NCBI RefSeq assembly: GCF_910592395.1
Contig: NC_088322.1
Coordinates: 3,474,001-3,538,000 of the forward strand
DNA from: Lineus longissimus
Taxonomy: Eukaryota > Nemertea > Pilidiophora > Heteronemertea > Lineidae
Reading direction: 5' to 3'
Length of the DNA: 64,000 bases
A program made the position numbers and the translations under genes. The first letter of the stretch is position 1, and every line of letters begins with the position of its first letter. A model generated the notes under the pieces. It saw only the letters and a program-made list of their open reading frames with translations. It was not told the DNA's origin and did not search any database. This document shows, piece by piece, positions 18,312 through 29,200 of this stretch.

Positions 18312-20747
18312 TTACAAAAATTCGATAATTTTCAAGTACATATAACAGAGGCATGCATTCTTCTTATAGATATCAGATTCTCCCATTTGAAGCATATTTA
18401 AGCGAAAATCACGCCGCAGCATGTTTTTCACGTCGGCGGAGAGTAGTTTGTATTCACAGCCTTCGCAGAGCTTAGTCCTGAAATATGCAGCCAAAATTGA
18501 AAAATCCATTTTCTCCAAACACACAACGGGGCCACCCAATTTCCACATTAGACCATTAAGAATGGCCAATATCACAGCAATGCACGTGTCGGTCTCCTCG
18601 GGCCTTGTACCAAGCAACATACACATGTCAATCATGGCTAATTCGTATTTGATGTATTTGATGAACGTTTCAGGACTAAACACGTGAACTGAAGGATTTG
18701 AACCACTTACAGCTCCACCGTGGTGTTTTGACGATTCGAAAACGGGTGGTGCGTGGGAGGCAACGGAAAATCCTGCAGCCACGTCCATTTCTAATTCTTC
18801 CATAATGTCTTGCATTTCTTCATCTATCGCTGTGTCCCCCTCTTCTCCTTCATCAACAATAATTGTTCCGTTTTCATATGCCCTTCGCAGATTTTGTACA
18901 CTTCCCCCTTCACCATTTCTATATGGATTTTTTGAATCGTGTGCCGTTTTACACGATTTGCACATAAAAACAGAATTCAGTGCAAACACGTAAATCTCAT
19001 CAATATCGCGTTTAACACCACGAGTTAGGCACTTGTACATTTCGTCCATGGTCAACACTGCTATACACCTCACACGTTTGTTCATGGTATAGGCCGTCGC
19101 ATCTGCAAACCTTGTTATTGCATCTTTTTTGCTTTTCGAAGGTGGTAGGTGTTTTCGAATTTCTTTGGCGTCCGTAGTTGTGATTATGGTCAAAACACGA
19201 GGGTCTGGGTGTTTTTCCTTTGTATTCACTTTCGTATACGGCACTTTGTCCTTACCACTTGGTGGGGGTAGACCCTTTGCGAGTCTGTGCTCTTTGTGCT
19301 CCTTCGCAGCATCGTTACATATCACCTGTTTCATTTTTTCACTCGATTGAATACTGACTTCGCTTTTCAAGTGACATTTTCGCCAACCGCCGTAGCACAT
19401 CCCGTATAGCTTAATCCCCCTACCCGTCAGTTTTTTATCCTCTTGTTGGTTGATGAAGTTAACCACATTCGTGGTGTGAAACATGTGATAATACACAGTC
19501 GTCTTATCCTCGCCTGTGCCTTCACTGTAAAAATCGTATAGAGTCGTTGGAGCCATATCTGCACATCCGTCTTTCGAACATGTCACCACATCCATGTTGG
19601 TCGTATTAATTCGTGTCTGAATTCTCTCTGCCTTGATATTTTTCGTAGCTGGCGATAAACCACATCTCTGACACACTGGGATGGTCGAATTGCGCTGTAC
19701 AAGTTTGTCTGTTAAATTTTCCACTGCTTTCATGTCCCAATTCTTACATTTAACATCTTTCCTACATCCTTTGGGAACAACATTCAAAAATTTCACTTTA
19801 AGCCCATTACACACCGTATCCACAATGGCCTCTTGTAAATCTTCACAGACCAGATTCCTGTCACTTAGATTTGAAACACTGCTTTCCAATTTGTAACTCA
19901 TATCCAGCACGGAGCACATACAGAGAAGTTTTTCCAACCCCAAATCGCCGATTCGATACAAGTTCAAATTATACAACGCCGTTCTGAGTCCGTGGTTAAC
20001 TCCAGGGATAGCAACTTCATCTTGGTCAAATTTGTGAGTGTTTTCACCCAATAGCCGGTTAGTGACCACGGTATTATGCACTTCATGCACTCGTCTATTC
20101 ATGGTGCGCAAAACAAAATTGACCAGTTTAGCGTAGCAGTCTGTTTTTATCATGGATTTATGAAGCACAGATGTTGGCTTGAAAATTGCCCGAATGTTTT
20201 CCATTGAAGTCTTTGCCATTCGTATGCGCATTTTGCTAGGTGCGTACAAAAGTATAGTTACGTTTGCGAGAAATTTAGAACAAACCATCAAACATTCATC
20301 TTTGGGAATTTGGTTCAGTTCGGATTTGTCAAGAGTCCTAGCAAGGACAACCCTCGCACAGACATTTATCCTATTTAAACACAGCAGGTGGGCTATGATT
20401 CTCAAACCGTGGACAAAGATCTGCTGAGCTTCACGTTTTAAGGCTGGTGCTTCGACTTCATAGGACTTTGTCAGTTTTCTTTGCTGTTTCCACTTTTTAA
20501 GCGGAGTTAGCAGTTTGCCGCAGATCAGTGAAACGTCTCGTCGAATTCTCTTCGTCACGTGGTGTTGTATGAACTTCATTCGCCATTCGTCGGAGTGAAT
20601 TTGTGTCTTCCTCGGTGCAACAGCAGCACCGCTAGCACTTCCAGAGAAAGTTTCCATAATATCGGAGAAGCTCGTTATCAGATATTCGTAGACACGGAAT
20701 ACCACGTAGTCCGGTATAATCGAACTTATCGCCGAAGAAGTCGCCAT
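18312..20747 (-). CDS. Cys-rich (zinc-binding?) protein, 811 aa
   Basis: The protein is unrecognised but shows several CxxC pairs: C-Q-R-C at about 363, a C-S-K-D-G-C at about 390, C-K-S-C near 600 and C-E-G-C near 755, the pattern of zinc ribbons or a zinc-stabilised scaffold. The N-terminal 300 residues are helical and basic, and an acidic patch (E/D-rich) lies near 640-665. Herpesviruses have Cys-rich packaging (UL32-type) and late-transcription proteins of this size. I see no motif that decides between these. Its start codon overlaps that of the divergent sushi-domain gene. Confidence 0.7.
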   Translation of the reverse strand: MATSSAISSIIPDYVVFRVYEYLITSFSDIMETFSGSASGAAVAPRKTQIHSDEWRMKFIQHHVTKRIRRDVSLICGKLLTPLKKWKQQRKLTKSYEVEAPALKREAQQIFVHGLRIIAHLLCLNRINVCARVVLARTLDKSELNQIPKDECLMVCSKFLANVTILLYAPSKMRIRMAKTSMENIRAIFKPTSVLHKSMIKTDCYAKLVNFVLRTMNRRVHEVHNTVVTNRLLGENTHKFDQDEVAIPGVNHGLRTALYNLNLYRIGDLGLEKLLCMCSVLDMSYKLESSVSNLSDRNLVCEDLQEAIVDTVCNGLKVKFLNVVPKGCRKDVKCKNWDMKAVENLTDKLVQRNSTIPVCQRCGLSPATKNIKAERIQTRINTTNMDVVTCSKDGCADMAPTTLYDFYSEGTGEDKTTVYYHMFHTTNVVNFINQQEDKKLTGRGIKLYGMCYGGWRKCHLKSEVSIQSSEKMKQVICNDAAKEHKEHRLAKGLPPPSGKDKVPYTKVNTKEKHPDPRVLTIITTTDAKEIRKHLPPSKSKKDAITRFADATAYTMNKRVRCIAVLTMDEMYKCLTRGVKRDIDEIYVFALNSVFMCKSCKTAHDSKNPYRNGEGGSVQNLRRAYENGTIIVDEGEEGDTAIDEEMQDIMEELEMDVAAGFSVASHAPPVFESSKHHGGAVSGSNPSVHVFSPETFIKYIKYELAMIDMCMLLGTRPEETDTCIAVILAILNGLMWKLGGPVVCLEKMDFSILAAYFRTKLCEGCEYKLLSADVKNMLRRDFRLNMLQMGESDIYKKNACLCYMYLKIIEFL

Positions 20748-21767
20748 GATGATTTCACTCGTGATGGCTTTAATCTTCGTATTACTTCCAGGCCTTGTTT
20801 CAAGTCAGCCACCAGATTTGGACAATATATGCGGCAATCCACCAACTTTACCAAATACAATCAGGGAACGTGTTAGTCAAATGGATTGGTACGTCTATCA
20901 GTGTGCCGATGGATTCAGGGCAGTGACGGGTGAAACTCACATCATGCACTGCGTTCCGAAGAAAAATCCACAGGCTGGTGAACACATAATGGAATGGAAG
21001 CCGTATCTCAATAAGCGGATTATCAAATGTGGTCCCAACATACCGTATCTCATAGTCGATGGTGCACCGTCAACTGTTGTGATCACTTTTCCAAAAGTAT
21101 CCACAGGAGCAATCTTCCTACATCCAACTTCTTTCACACAAACGTCAGCGGGTATTTGTTTTGGTACTCATCCCGATCCTTTTTTCGTTGATGTACAAGT
21201 TTGTAAAAGTCCTTTGTTATCGTATTTCGGTTGTTGCTTGTATCCACGCCTGCATCGATATCTAATTGTCCCCACGGTAGGTCAGTTTTATTTAACGGTA
21301 TCAGGACTGAATTTTACCGTCCGGTTATTACGCTGTACTGTACCGATAAAGACCAATGGTTAAATCTCAACGATGACTCTATAATGCCGGATACTGGTTT
21401 TCGCTGTCCTATAACAAACTGTTATAATATTGCTCCGCGAACTGGATACACTGTGAATGTGACTGTAAGTGGTTTAAAGGGTGTATTTGACAATAAAAAA
21501 CACTTGGCAACACTTTCACGTAACTACACTACTGGAAATGCTAGAGTGGGTGATCAAGTGAAAATCACGTGTCCCAAAGGATTCGCAAACGATCTCACTG
21601 GTAACAGGACTACGTACGTGACATGTAACGATGAGGGTGAGTGGAGTAACGATTTTCAATTTCTACCCGTTGTTTGCACGGATAAGACACACCAGAGCCG
21701 ATGGTCTGCTCATGAGCACGTCACGGCGGATAATAATCGTATCAAGGAATATGTTAAGGTCTATTAG
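20746..21767 (+). pseudogene. Secreted sushi/CCP-domain protein, frameshifted
   Basis: The ATG at 20746 opens a clear signal peptide (hydrophobic residues 3-17, cleavage after V-S-S-Q). Complement-control-protein modules follow, with spaced cysteines and a C-G-N-P-P start. At about 21225-21265 the sushi pattern leaves the first reading frame and continues in another to 21767. The first frame runs on as unrelated sequence to a stop at 21361-21363. A single-base insertion or deletion is the simplest explanation. CCP proteins in herpes- and poxviruses can bind complement factors; that role is only possible here. There is no membrane anchor at the end. Its first bases overlap the start of the divergent 811-aa gene, so its promoter must lie inside that gene. 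Confidence 0.75.
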
Positions 21768-21979
21768 GACAGTCCAATCATGGCGTTAAAATTTTTCGAA
21801 AATAGTGTAGTGAGCAAACCTAACAAATATCGGGAAAAAAGAGTCAAAAACGGACACAAAAGACATTAGGAGTTATTCAAATTGTTGTAGTGTACTGTAG
21901 AGGACTGCTTGTAGACCTTATGCTTATTTTTAACGTATAAATTTTATAATCAGTCTCTCCAACCCAATAATACGTCTCT

Positions 21980-22130
21980 CATGCGGAAGTTAAAATGTGT
22001 GTATAGCCAGGATGATGTGAATCAGGAAGTTACAATTTAATCGAGATTCAGGAAGTGTTTGGACTTAGAAAATTTTCGAGACAATTTGTTAAAATCATAC
22101 GAATTTGGTACATTGAACAGGAAGTTAGAA
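21980..22130. promoter_or_regulatory. Composite element cluster upstream of 517-aa gene
   Basis: The 21768-22180 gap has no gene. It contains GCGGAAGTTAA, TCAGGAAGTTA, then CAGGAAGTGTTTGGACTTAG running into AAAATTTTCGAGA, then AACAGGAAGTTAG. The last is about 50 bp from the ATG at 22181. Confidence 0.6.
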
Positions 22131-22180
22131 CTTTGATTATTTTTTGACTTTTTTTGTTCGTTCACAAACATTATCAAATC

Positions 22181-23734
22181 ATGTATTCGCAACAACTGTA
22201 CGAAGTATTGCTTTTTCAATATAAAATAAAGCAAATTCTTGTACCCAACCTTCAAGATGTTCTGCGATATCACGGTAGAGCAGATATGGTGAAATCGACA
22301 CCGGCAGTGTTTATGCGGTGGTGTCATTCGATCTATGATTTGGAAATTGTGTCTGATCCCATCGGTAAGATTCGCAGCGAAATTATTGTAGGATATTTCA
22401 TCAATGACAAAGGAATTGACATCGAGGATAAATTCCTATCCAGTTGGACCCACGTGCGGTGTATGCAAATATGTCTCGAATATATTTGCCTACTCACATC
22501 CTATCAAGCACCGCACAACAACAACAGTCATAGTCCCACGTCCGTCATACACACCAAGTATCCATTTCTGCAAATCATTTCAAAAGGCCTTGAACATTCA
22601 CCACTGATTACCAAGTTTGTAAAATACTCAATTGACGAATATAAAGCAGATCACATGGACTACGATACAAAAACGATTGATACGTGGCTGCGAAATGATA
22701 CAGAAATGTTTGCTACATGTATGATGAACGTTTTCAACGGCACATCGAAATTGTATCAAACGAAATCGATGCTGCGTTATAACGAATTAATAGAAAATAT
22801 TTCACTTACCCAAGGTTTCAGCGCCAAAAAACACAAAGTATTATCTGGTGAAGTTGACAGCGAAACGGGTGCTTTCCTATACAGGAGTTTCAAACATTTT
22901 ACCCTCCTGAAGTCCAATCTCAACGATATAACCAACCCAAATGGTATTTTTTCCGAAATCATTGGGGATAACAGGTTATATGCCATGGACAAAAACTACA
23001 AGTACACCCCGTGCGAATTTGTCTATAACGTGCCACAGAAAAGGAAATCGCTGCAACAAAAGGTATACGTGGAAGTGAACACCGCGAGCAGACATGCTAG
23101 GAAACGAATCAAAAGGGAAGACGACGATCAATGTGTCCTACACATTTCGGAAGACGACTCCGAAAATGACAGCGATGCCTCTACAAGTGAAGACGGCTAC
23201 GTAACGAGAACCAGTACATTATTTCTCGTGCAAAAAAAACCCACATCACACGATTCGACTATTCTCAAAGATTACGATGCCGTGCTTGGATGGATGACCA
23301 TGATGGCAGAAGCGTGCGGGTTAGGCAAAATCTACCTCGATTACCGCCTAGATCACAAGTACAGGACAAAGACCTACAGAACCGAAAGTACCAACAGTGG
23401 CGGTATATTTCACATTCACGATGTTAGCGACCTCAGCGATAAATTTAGAACACACAGGGAACAAATGGAATTGGAAGAAGAATATTCCGTCACACTTCAC
23501 GCCCTTACAGATTTAATATTAGGGAAAAGATCGTTTCATACGCTGCAAGCGTCTGCGCACATGGACAACATCCTTGCTGAAAAGCCCGTACACAGAAATA
23601 AATCCACCACAGCATCGGTTAACATCCGCGATAGAGAAATTTTAAACATTACGGACACTGACCTGGAAACCGAGACCAACAAGACTCAGACATATCTGCG
23701 TGAATTTGCCATCGCCAATTCTCTTTTGGACTGA
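22181..23734 (+). CDS. Unrecognised protein, 517 aa
   Basis: I do not recognise this protein. The start is the first ATG after the regulatory cluster. Residues 1-290 look globular, with many aromatic and Cys residues. A basic stretch K-R-I-K-R near 310 and an acidic Ser/Asp run near 320-340 resemble a nuclear signal and a casein-kinase-2 site cluster. It lies 25 bp before the gene for a tail-anchored protein on the same strand. The soluble plus tail-anchored pairing would suit the two nuclear-egress proteins of herpesviruses, but I see no sequence motif for that. Confidence 0.65.
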   Translation: MYSQQLYEVLLFQYKIKQILVPNLQDVLRYHGRADMVKSTPAVFMRWCHSIYDLEIVSDPIGKIRSEIIVGYFINDKGIDIEDKFLSSWTHVRCMQICLEYICLLTSYQAPHNNNSHSPTSVIHTKYPFLQIISKGLEHSPLITKFVKYSIDEYKADHMDYDTKTIDTWLRNDTEMFATCMMNVFNGTSKLYQTKSMLRYNELIENISLTQGFSAKKHKVLSGEVDSETGAFLYRSFKHFTLLKSNLNDITNPNGIFSEIIGDNRLYAMDKNYKYTPCEFVYNVPQKRKSLQQKVYVEVNTASRHARKRIKREDDDQCVLHISEDDSENDSDASTSEDGYVTRTSTLFLVQKKPTSHDSTILKDYDAVLGWMTMMAEACGLGKIYLDYRLDHKYRTKTYRTESTNSGGIFHIHDVSDLSDKFRTHREQMELEEEYSVTLHALTDLILGKRSFHTLQASAHMDNILAEKPVHRNKSTTASVNIRDREILNITDTDLETETNKTQTYLREFAIANSLLD

Positions 23735-23759
23735 TTGTGATTGAACATAGTAAGTCATC

Positions 23760-24554
23760 ATGCCGTTGCAGTCAGGAAGCGGGTCGAACACTCTGACTAT
23801 AGAAAGGTTTCATAACCTGAATCTCGAAAATAGGAATTTATTAAACTACACTTCTCTCCACAAACGAACGGGAAACACGAATATTTGTGTACAAAATCCG
23901 AAAAAAACACAAATTGTTTTACTCACAGGCAACGTGTACTACTCAATGAGTCTCATGAACGACATATTCATGCAGACCAAATATGATTCGGATATTTTAA
24001 ACTTTCAAAACGATTCGCAAGTAGTCAAGTTGGAAGATGTGTTTAAAAATGATCGTACACTCAACTGCGTGGCCATTCAACCGAATTTCACCCACCTTCT
24101 CAATCCAAGCCTCCTATCTGGTGTTGAGGACGACCAATATACGTATTTTCTCAACATACCTTCACACATGAATTCTCGAAATCCCCCAGAAATATGTAAA
24201 GTCCCTACAAGCGAAGTGAAAAAGAAATCTGCGTTGGAAGCGGCAGCAGCAAAAAGCGGCACGAATGGTGCTGGAGGAAGTGTAGACACAAATTCCGAAG
24301 ACGGGAGCTGCGCAGATGCCAATGAAGACATAGAATGTCTAGACAGTGAAGTCGAAGATAGTGCTGCGAATGGAAACGAAAAAGTGACATTCGGGAAATC
24401 AAAACGTGGCTCCAAGAAATCGAAGCGATCATGGCGGACAAGTATTTGCAACACGATAATGACATTTTCCATGAGTATTTCAGCTGCCGTCATTGCGTAC
24501 GGCATTATACGTCTACTTGTTTGTATTGAAGTAATCTACACGAATAAAAATTAA
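23760..24554 (+). CDS. Tail-anchored membrane protein, 264 aa
   Basis: The protein has no signal peptide. Its globular N-terminal part is followed by an Ala/Gly/Ser/Asp-rich linker (residues about 155-200), a dense Lys/Arg/Ser segment (about 205-225), and a single C-terminal hydrophobic helix at about 233-257 ending seven residues before the stop. That is the layout of a tail-anchored inner nuclear membrane or ER protein; herpesvirus UL34-type egress proteins have the same length and layout. The basic segment before the helix could direct it to the nuclear membrane. The assignment is structural inference only. Confidence 0.65.
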   Translation: MPLQSGSGSNTLTIERFHNLNLENRNLLNYTSLHKRTGNTNICVQNPKKTQIVLLTGNVYYSMSLMNDIFMQTKYDSDILNFQNDSQVVKLEDVFKNDRTLNCVAIQPNFTHLLNPSLLSGVEDDQYTYFLNIPSHMNSRNPPEICKVPTSEVKKKSALEAAAAKSGTNGAGGSVDTNSEDGSCADANEDIECLDSEVEDSAANGNEKVTFGKSKRGSKKSKRSWRTSICNTIMTFSMSISAAVIAYGIIRLLVCIEVIYTNKN

Positions 24555-24596
24555 AAGTTCGAAATTTCGACTTTTGTCATTTTTTTGATTGTGTTT

Positions 24597-24690
24597 CAGG
24601 AAGTTAAGTTTCTGGAAGTGTTGGGACTTAGAATATTTTCGAGAAATTTTTGCCTGAGCCAAAAATTAATACCCAAACAGGAAGTTACAA
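24597..24690. promoter_or_regulatory. Composite element 3' of tail-anchored gene
   Basis: CAGGAAGTTAAG, TGGAAGTGTTGGGACTTAG joined to AATATTTTCGAGA, and AACAGGAAGTTAC occur within 94 bp. The rest of 24691-25032 shows nothing else I can support. Confidence 0.55.
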
Positions 24691-25032
24691 ACTATTGTGG
24701 TTTATTTTTCAAAGATTGTCCGATTGAAAATGCAATATTCACAACCCTTGACCATCTTTTTGCACGTTTCACACATAGTCAATGTTTTTTCTTTATTTTT
24801 GACAACAGGTGGTACAATGGTATCCACACGCACAAGAGGACATGAATGAAAACACAATCAAGAAGCAAATAGGCAATTGTAGCACTTTGAAATGGATAAG
24901 TGACCACATGGCTTGCAATAAAGTTTGTGGTTGTAATAGCATGCACATGTGTGACAGAAAAATGTCATGACTCAAAATTGAATCATATATTATCACGTTA
25001 CGCGTAAATACAAAGCTAGAAAACACACCGCG

Positions 25033-25856
25033 GAATATTCTAACTTCCTCTTTATTCCCTCTATTCTAACTTCCTTATTATGTGTGATCTGTTGGGCTCG
25101 GCATAAAGGCAAGGTACATATTGTGATTTTCACGTCTACATTTTGTAACCGAACCGGAAGTTAATGCAATTTTTTGTGAGAAATGTATTGGATTTTTGTA
25201 ACTTCCTTATTTTTAAAATTTTTCAAGGGGGGACCCAATGTGGCTATATGGATCCTCTCTTGAAAAATACATATAATATAGGAAGTTAGATTCGCAGCAC
25301 ATTTCAACTTCCTATTTGCAATATGTGTTAGCTAACTTCCTTTTCATCATATGTTTTTGCTACTTCCTTTTTAATTTATGATTTTTTTGTTTCGGTTTTT
25401 TTTAATCTTCCCCAAAATAATATCACAACTTTAATCGTCCATCAATCCCCTTTACAACCATTCTTACTATCACAAAAATAATATTTCGCGTTTTCCTCCT
25501 GTACACACTTGTTTTCAAGAGAGGATCCAAATCGACCAAATGGATCCTCTCTTGAAAAATAAATTTGAAGCGGAAGTTAGTGATTTTCCATACATTTTTC
25601 GCTAAAAATCGGCCTAACTTCCGTTTCAAATACCACTTTTAAGACCAATTTTTCAAATATGGTCCGTGCCTTTATGCCTAGCAAAACACGCACACCTACT
25701 AGGAAGTTAGGATAGAGGCATCAATACAGGAAGTTACGTTTTGTTGTATATATATTTATTTTTAATTAATGAAATGTTAATTTTATACAAACAAATATTA
25801 TTACTAATTATTTATGACTCATGTATACGGTTAATTATAGATATAAAACAGGAAGT
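25033..25856 (-). repeat. R2: inverted copy of the 0.7 kb repeat
   Basis: The stretch 25033-25735 is the reverse complement of R1 with few differences, including both hairpins (25268 region imperfect, 25516-25558 near perfect). An additional 120 bp (25737-25856) is shared with R3 only and is AT-rich. It lies between the tail-anchored gene and the 3' end of the polymerase locus. With R1 it forms a 16-kb-spaced inverted pair. Confidence 0.8.
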
Positions 25857-25908
25857 ATGTGGTAACGTGTCTTTTCGATATCTTCGTGGTCGTAGTTGAA
25901 ATTGTAAT

Positions 25909-26226
25909 TCATTTGTATTTATTCCCATAAAAATTGAGCCTAGACTGTTTGAAATTCATCTTAGATGCAGAAAAACAACCAACACCACCAAATAGGCCTC
26001 CAAAAGCACCAACAGCTTTTGTAGTTTGTTCATGGTGGCCATCATCGCTATCAGAGTCTATAACAATAACTTTATTGTTAGTGTCTTTCGATTTATATTT
26101 TTTCGATAAATTAGAGGTCAGAATGTCTTCAAGGGTAGTGTTCAGTTGGCTGTTGGAAAAAACTTTTACATTTTTAGCACTTTTACCATTTGTTTCGGGC
26201 TTAGGCAGTTTTCCGTGTTCGTTCAT
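25909..26226 (-). CDS. Small protein with SUMO-interacting motif, 105 aa
   Basis: The first ATG is at 26226; the frame is open up to the polymerase stop without another ATG. The protein is Lys/Asn-rich. Its centre holds V-I-V-I-D-S-D-S-D-D, a hydrophobic core followed by acidic/Ser residues, the textbook form of a SUMO-interacting motif. A Gly/Phe-rich patch and a basic C-terminus with Q-S-R-L-N-F-Y follow. It lies directly downstream of the polymerase, within 50 bp, so it may share a transcript. A role in SUMO-dependent nuclear bodies is inference. Confidence 0.55.
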   Translation of the reverse strand: MNEHGKLPKPETNGKSAKNVKVFSNSQLNTTLEDILTSNLSKKYKSKDTNNKVIVIDSDSDDGHHEQTTKAVGAFGGLFGGVGCFSASKMNFKQSRLNFYGNKYK

Positions 26227-26271
26227 GTCTCTAATGCCGTTGACATGAGTTATGTTCACGTGAGCCAAGCA

Positions 26272-29200
26272 TTATCGCACTTTCAAAATATCACAGTTTG
26301 GCGTGGCCATATTGAACAGCTCCAATTCGTTAGTGTCCAGATCGAAAACGCAGGTAATTTGAGATAGCGACGCAACCTCTTGGCGAATTGTATCAAGTGC
26401 ATTGCTCAAGTCGGACAAGTATACACAAACTTTCGGCTGAGTCCATATCCAATAGTTTGCTTGGCGTTTGTCGTCTCTCACAACGTCTTGAATGACAATT
26501 TCTTTATGGAAGACTTTCGGATTCGTGGCACACGTGTTCACGCACACCTCCCTGCCGCCGTCATTTTTCGTAGATGATGTGCACACGGTGTCGACGTCCA
26601 CTTCAACGTGATTCGTGGCAGCGTTGGCTGTAAATTGCACAAAGGGATAGACCTTTTTCTTAAACATACCCTTACTGCTGTTGTTTATAACATCCTGGCG
26701 GTATTCTTCGTATTTCTGATTGGCTGCTTTGACGGTATCATGCAGGTGGCTGACGTTGCATGAAAATGCAAATGTGTTTCGTGAATTCAAACAGAAAGAG
26801 TCTACATTTTGAACAAACGAACGTCCTTGAATGTCGTCCAGTATAAAAGGTGTGGAGCGTGTTTGTTCGCGGTATGCAAACATGTCCATCTGTATGGGTT
26901 TGGAATTTTTCTGCGATAAATAGTGTCTTTGTTTCTTACCGAGATTTATCCACGAATTGTCGTTTGGTTGTAATTCAAAAACATTTTTAGCACTAGCCGT
27001 AATTCGAATTTGAACAGCCTTCAGATCGGCATTATTTCGAATGATGTATACCTTCGAGTTGCATATCAAACACCAACGGTAAGAATTTGATCCGAAATGC
27101 GACCAAAGTCGCGTGAACAGTGCCCAAATGTCATAACATCGGTCGCTAGTGTCTGTGTGCAGTGTGTTGATGGTAAATTCGAAATAAGGCACGTTGACAT
27201 CGATATCGGTGGAAATATTAATTCCCGGTGGAAGGGTGAGTGCGTGATTTTTGTCCATCAATGCAGCAGGGAAGGAATCTTTTTCGGGCACGTACGTGTC
27301 CATGTATTGCATTGCGCGTTTCTTTTTCTCTTCTTCTCTTCGAATTTTGGCAGCATTACCGCGACATTCAGCATAACCCTGGTATTTCATGTCGTCGAGT
27401 ATTTCTTCGCATTTTCGTGTGTTTTCATCCACGTTATCTCGCTGTTTGGTCATTTTCTTGATTTTATCCAAACACACGCGTGCCTGGCTGTATTCTGTTG
27501 CGGTAAAAGGTAGGCGATACTCCTTACCACCCAAAAAGCTCTCGTCCATTCGCGTCAAGTCTGAAGGTTTAATTTTCGCCGTTGCAATGTTCTTCTTGCG
27601 CAACTCCATTTTACGCATCCTTTCCTTCTCGGCATCGGGAGAGTCCCAGCACATTGTTTGTAGCGCGCCTTCGATGCCGCCTGAAATTTGACCCTTACAA
27701 GGCCTACACACGTCGATGAAAAGTGGAGCGTGCGAATAAGGCAGTCCCTGTGAACGACAGTGAATTGCAGCCGCCTTACTAGAAACGGTATTGCATTTCT
27801 GCATGTCACCAACTTTCTCCTCGCCGTAAATGTACTCTTTACCAAGTGTAATTGCTCCTGCTGTGAGTTTTTCGCGTTCCTGCGCTTCGTTTTCGATATA
27901 GTGCTTCAATTTAGCTTGAACGGCGTGTAGTCTGTCCATAGCTTTGCGTTTTATCGCAGAGTCGTCTCGTTCACCAGAACATGCAGCCACGGCAGCTTTG
28001 CAAGAGTCTAGCTGATCGCAGAGGTCTTTACGTATTGTGAGAAGAATTTCCTCCACTAAAATTGTTACAAAACTCAGTCCGTAAAGGATTTTAGCGTACT
28101 CGAGAAATCCACATATATCTTGCATCCAAAGGAGTTGCAAAAGCACGGGTACGCCTACTTTGCGCAACTTGGTGTAGTGGCTCTTGTCGAAACCGGCTAT
28201 GTGGAATGAAACTTTAAACGGCCGTTCGGGATTACCCGGCGCGTCCACAGCCTTGGGACCGCAGTAATTTTTCTTGCCCATTGAAACGGTTCCGGCGAAA
28301 AATATCTTCTCCAAAAGGAACTTGGCCGGTTCTTGACCTTTGTTGACTTTCACGAGAAATTTTTCCATTATCGCAACGAGAGATTCCACTATCAATCGGC
28401 TAGAGGGTCTTTGCACGTGTACAATATCACTGCCTAGCTCTGGTTTGTTGTCTGCTTCTTCTGCTTCGTCTACAGTGGTGTTGTTTTCATTGTCATCGGG
28501 TGGATCGCGTTTGAAGCATTCGCCAAATTTCAGTCTCAGATAGGCGCTGAACGTGCTAAGTCGTGTAAAATTGGCAATTTTACAATATGCGGGAAACGCC
28601 GAATCCGTGTCTGAATTGATAATGTTCAGCCCTCACATCTCCTTCCACATCAGGGCGACCCGCTTCGTACCGTTCCGACCAGCTTTGCATATCATTCCGC
28701 CGATTATGCAAAAAAACAGAGCAAGGAAACCGTAGATTTTATTCAAATTCAATTTCAGACTGTTTTGCATGTTACCGTAGTCTCTTTTTTTGTAAGGATC
28801 CTTTTCAGCGGCTTCCTTGCCCTTGTAGAACAGTCGCTCCGTCAACATATCTGTACACGAGGAGCTAGCGTAGGAATGGAACATTTCTTTCGTTGCCCTT
28901 GCATAGATTCGACTGCATACCTTGTTGATCGGTTCGCATACCGTTGTCTCTTTGTTTAGCGTGAAATCAACACCGCACACCAACTTGTTTCGAATAATGA
29001 AAGCCATGGTCATGATGGTGGACATGCAGATGTTCCATTTCATAATTTCACGCGGATACTGATTGGTCGCGTCATCTGTGGCCGTTGGGACGGAGTACAC
29101 GCCAACTGTGGCTCCATTCGTACCTCCGAGGTACTTTAGTTTTTCAAAATCTCTGAACGCGTTGTATTCGAAACCGGCTTTTGACATGTACGATGTATCC

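Noticed and set aside
24585-25026. Two short frames on opposite strands between the tail-anchored gene and R2
   Set aside because: They overlap the regulatory blocks, lack good starts and show no domain or composition of a real protein.
25909-25945. PCNA-interacting (PIP) box in the small SIM protein's C-terminus
   Set aside because: Q-S-R-L-N-F-Y has the aromatic pair one place too early for Q-x-x-L-x-x-F-F, so it does not fit the consensus.
28417-28632. Spacer between two separate genes
   Set aside because: It is open in the polymerase frame and carries motif C, so it is coding sequence of one gene.
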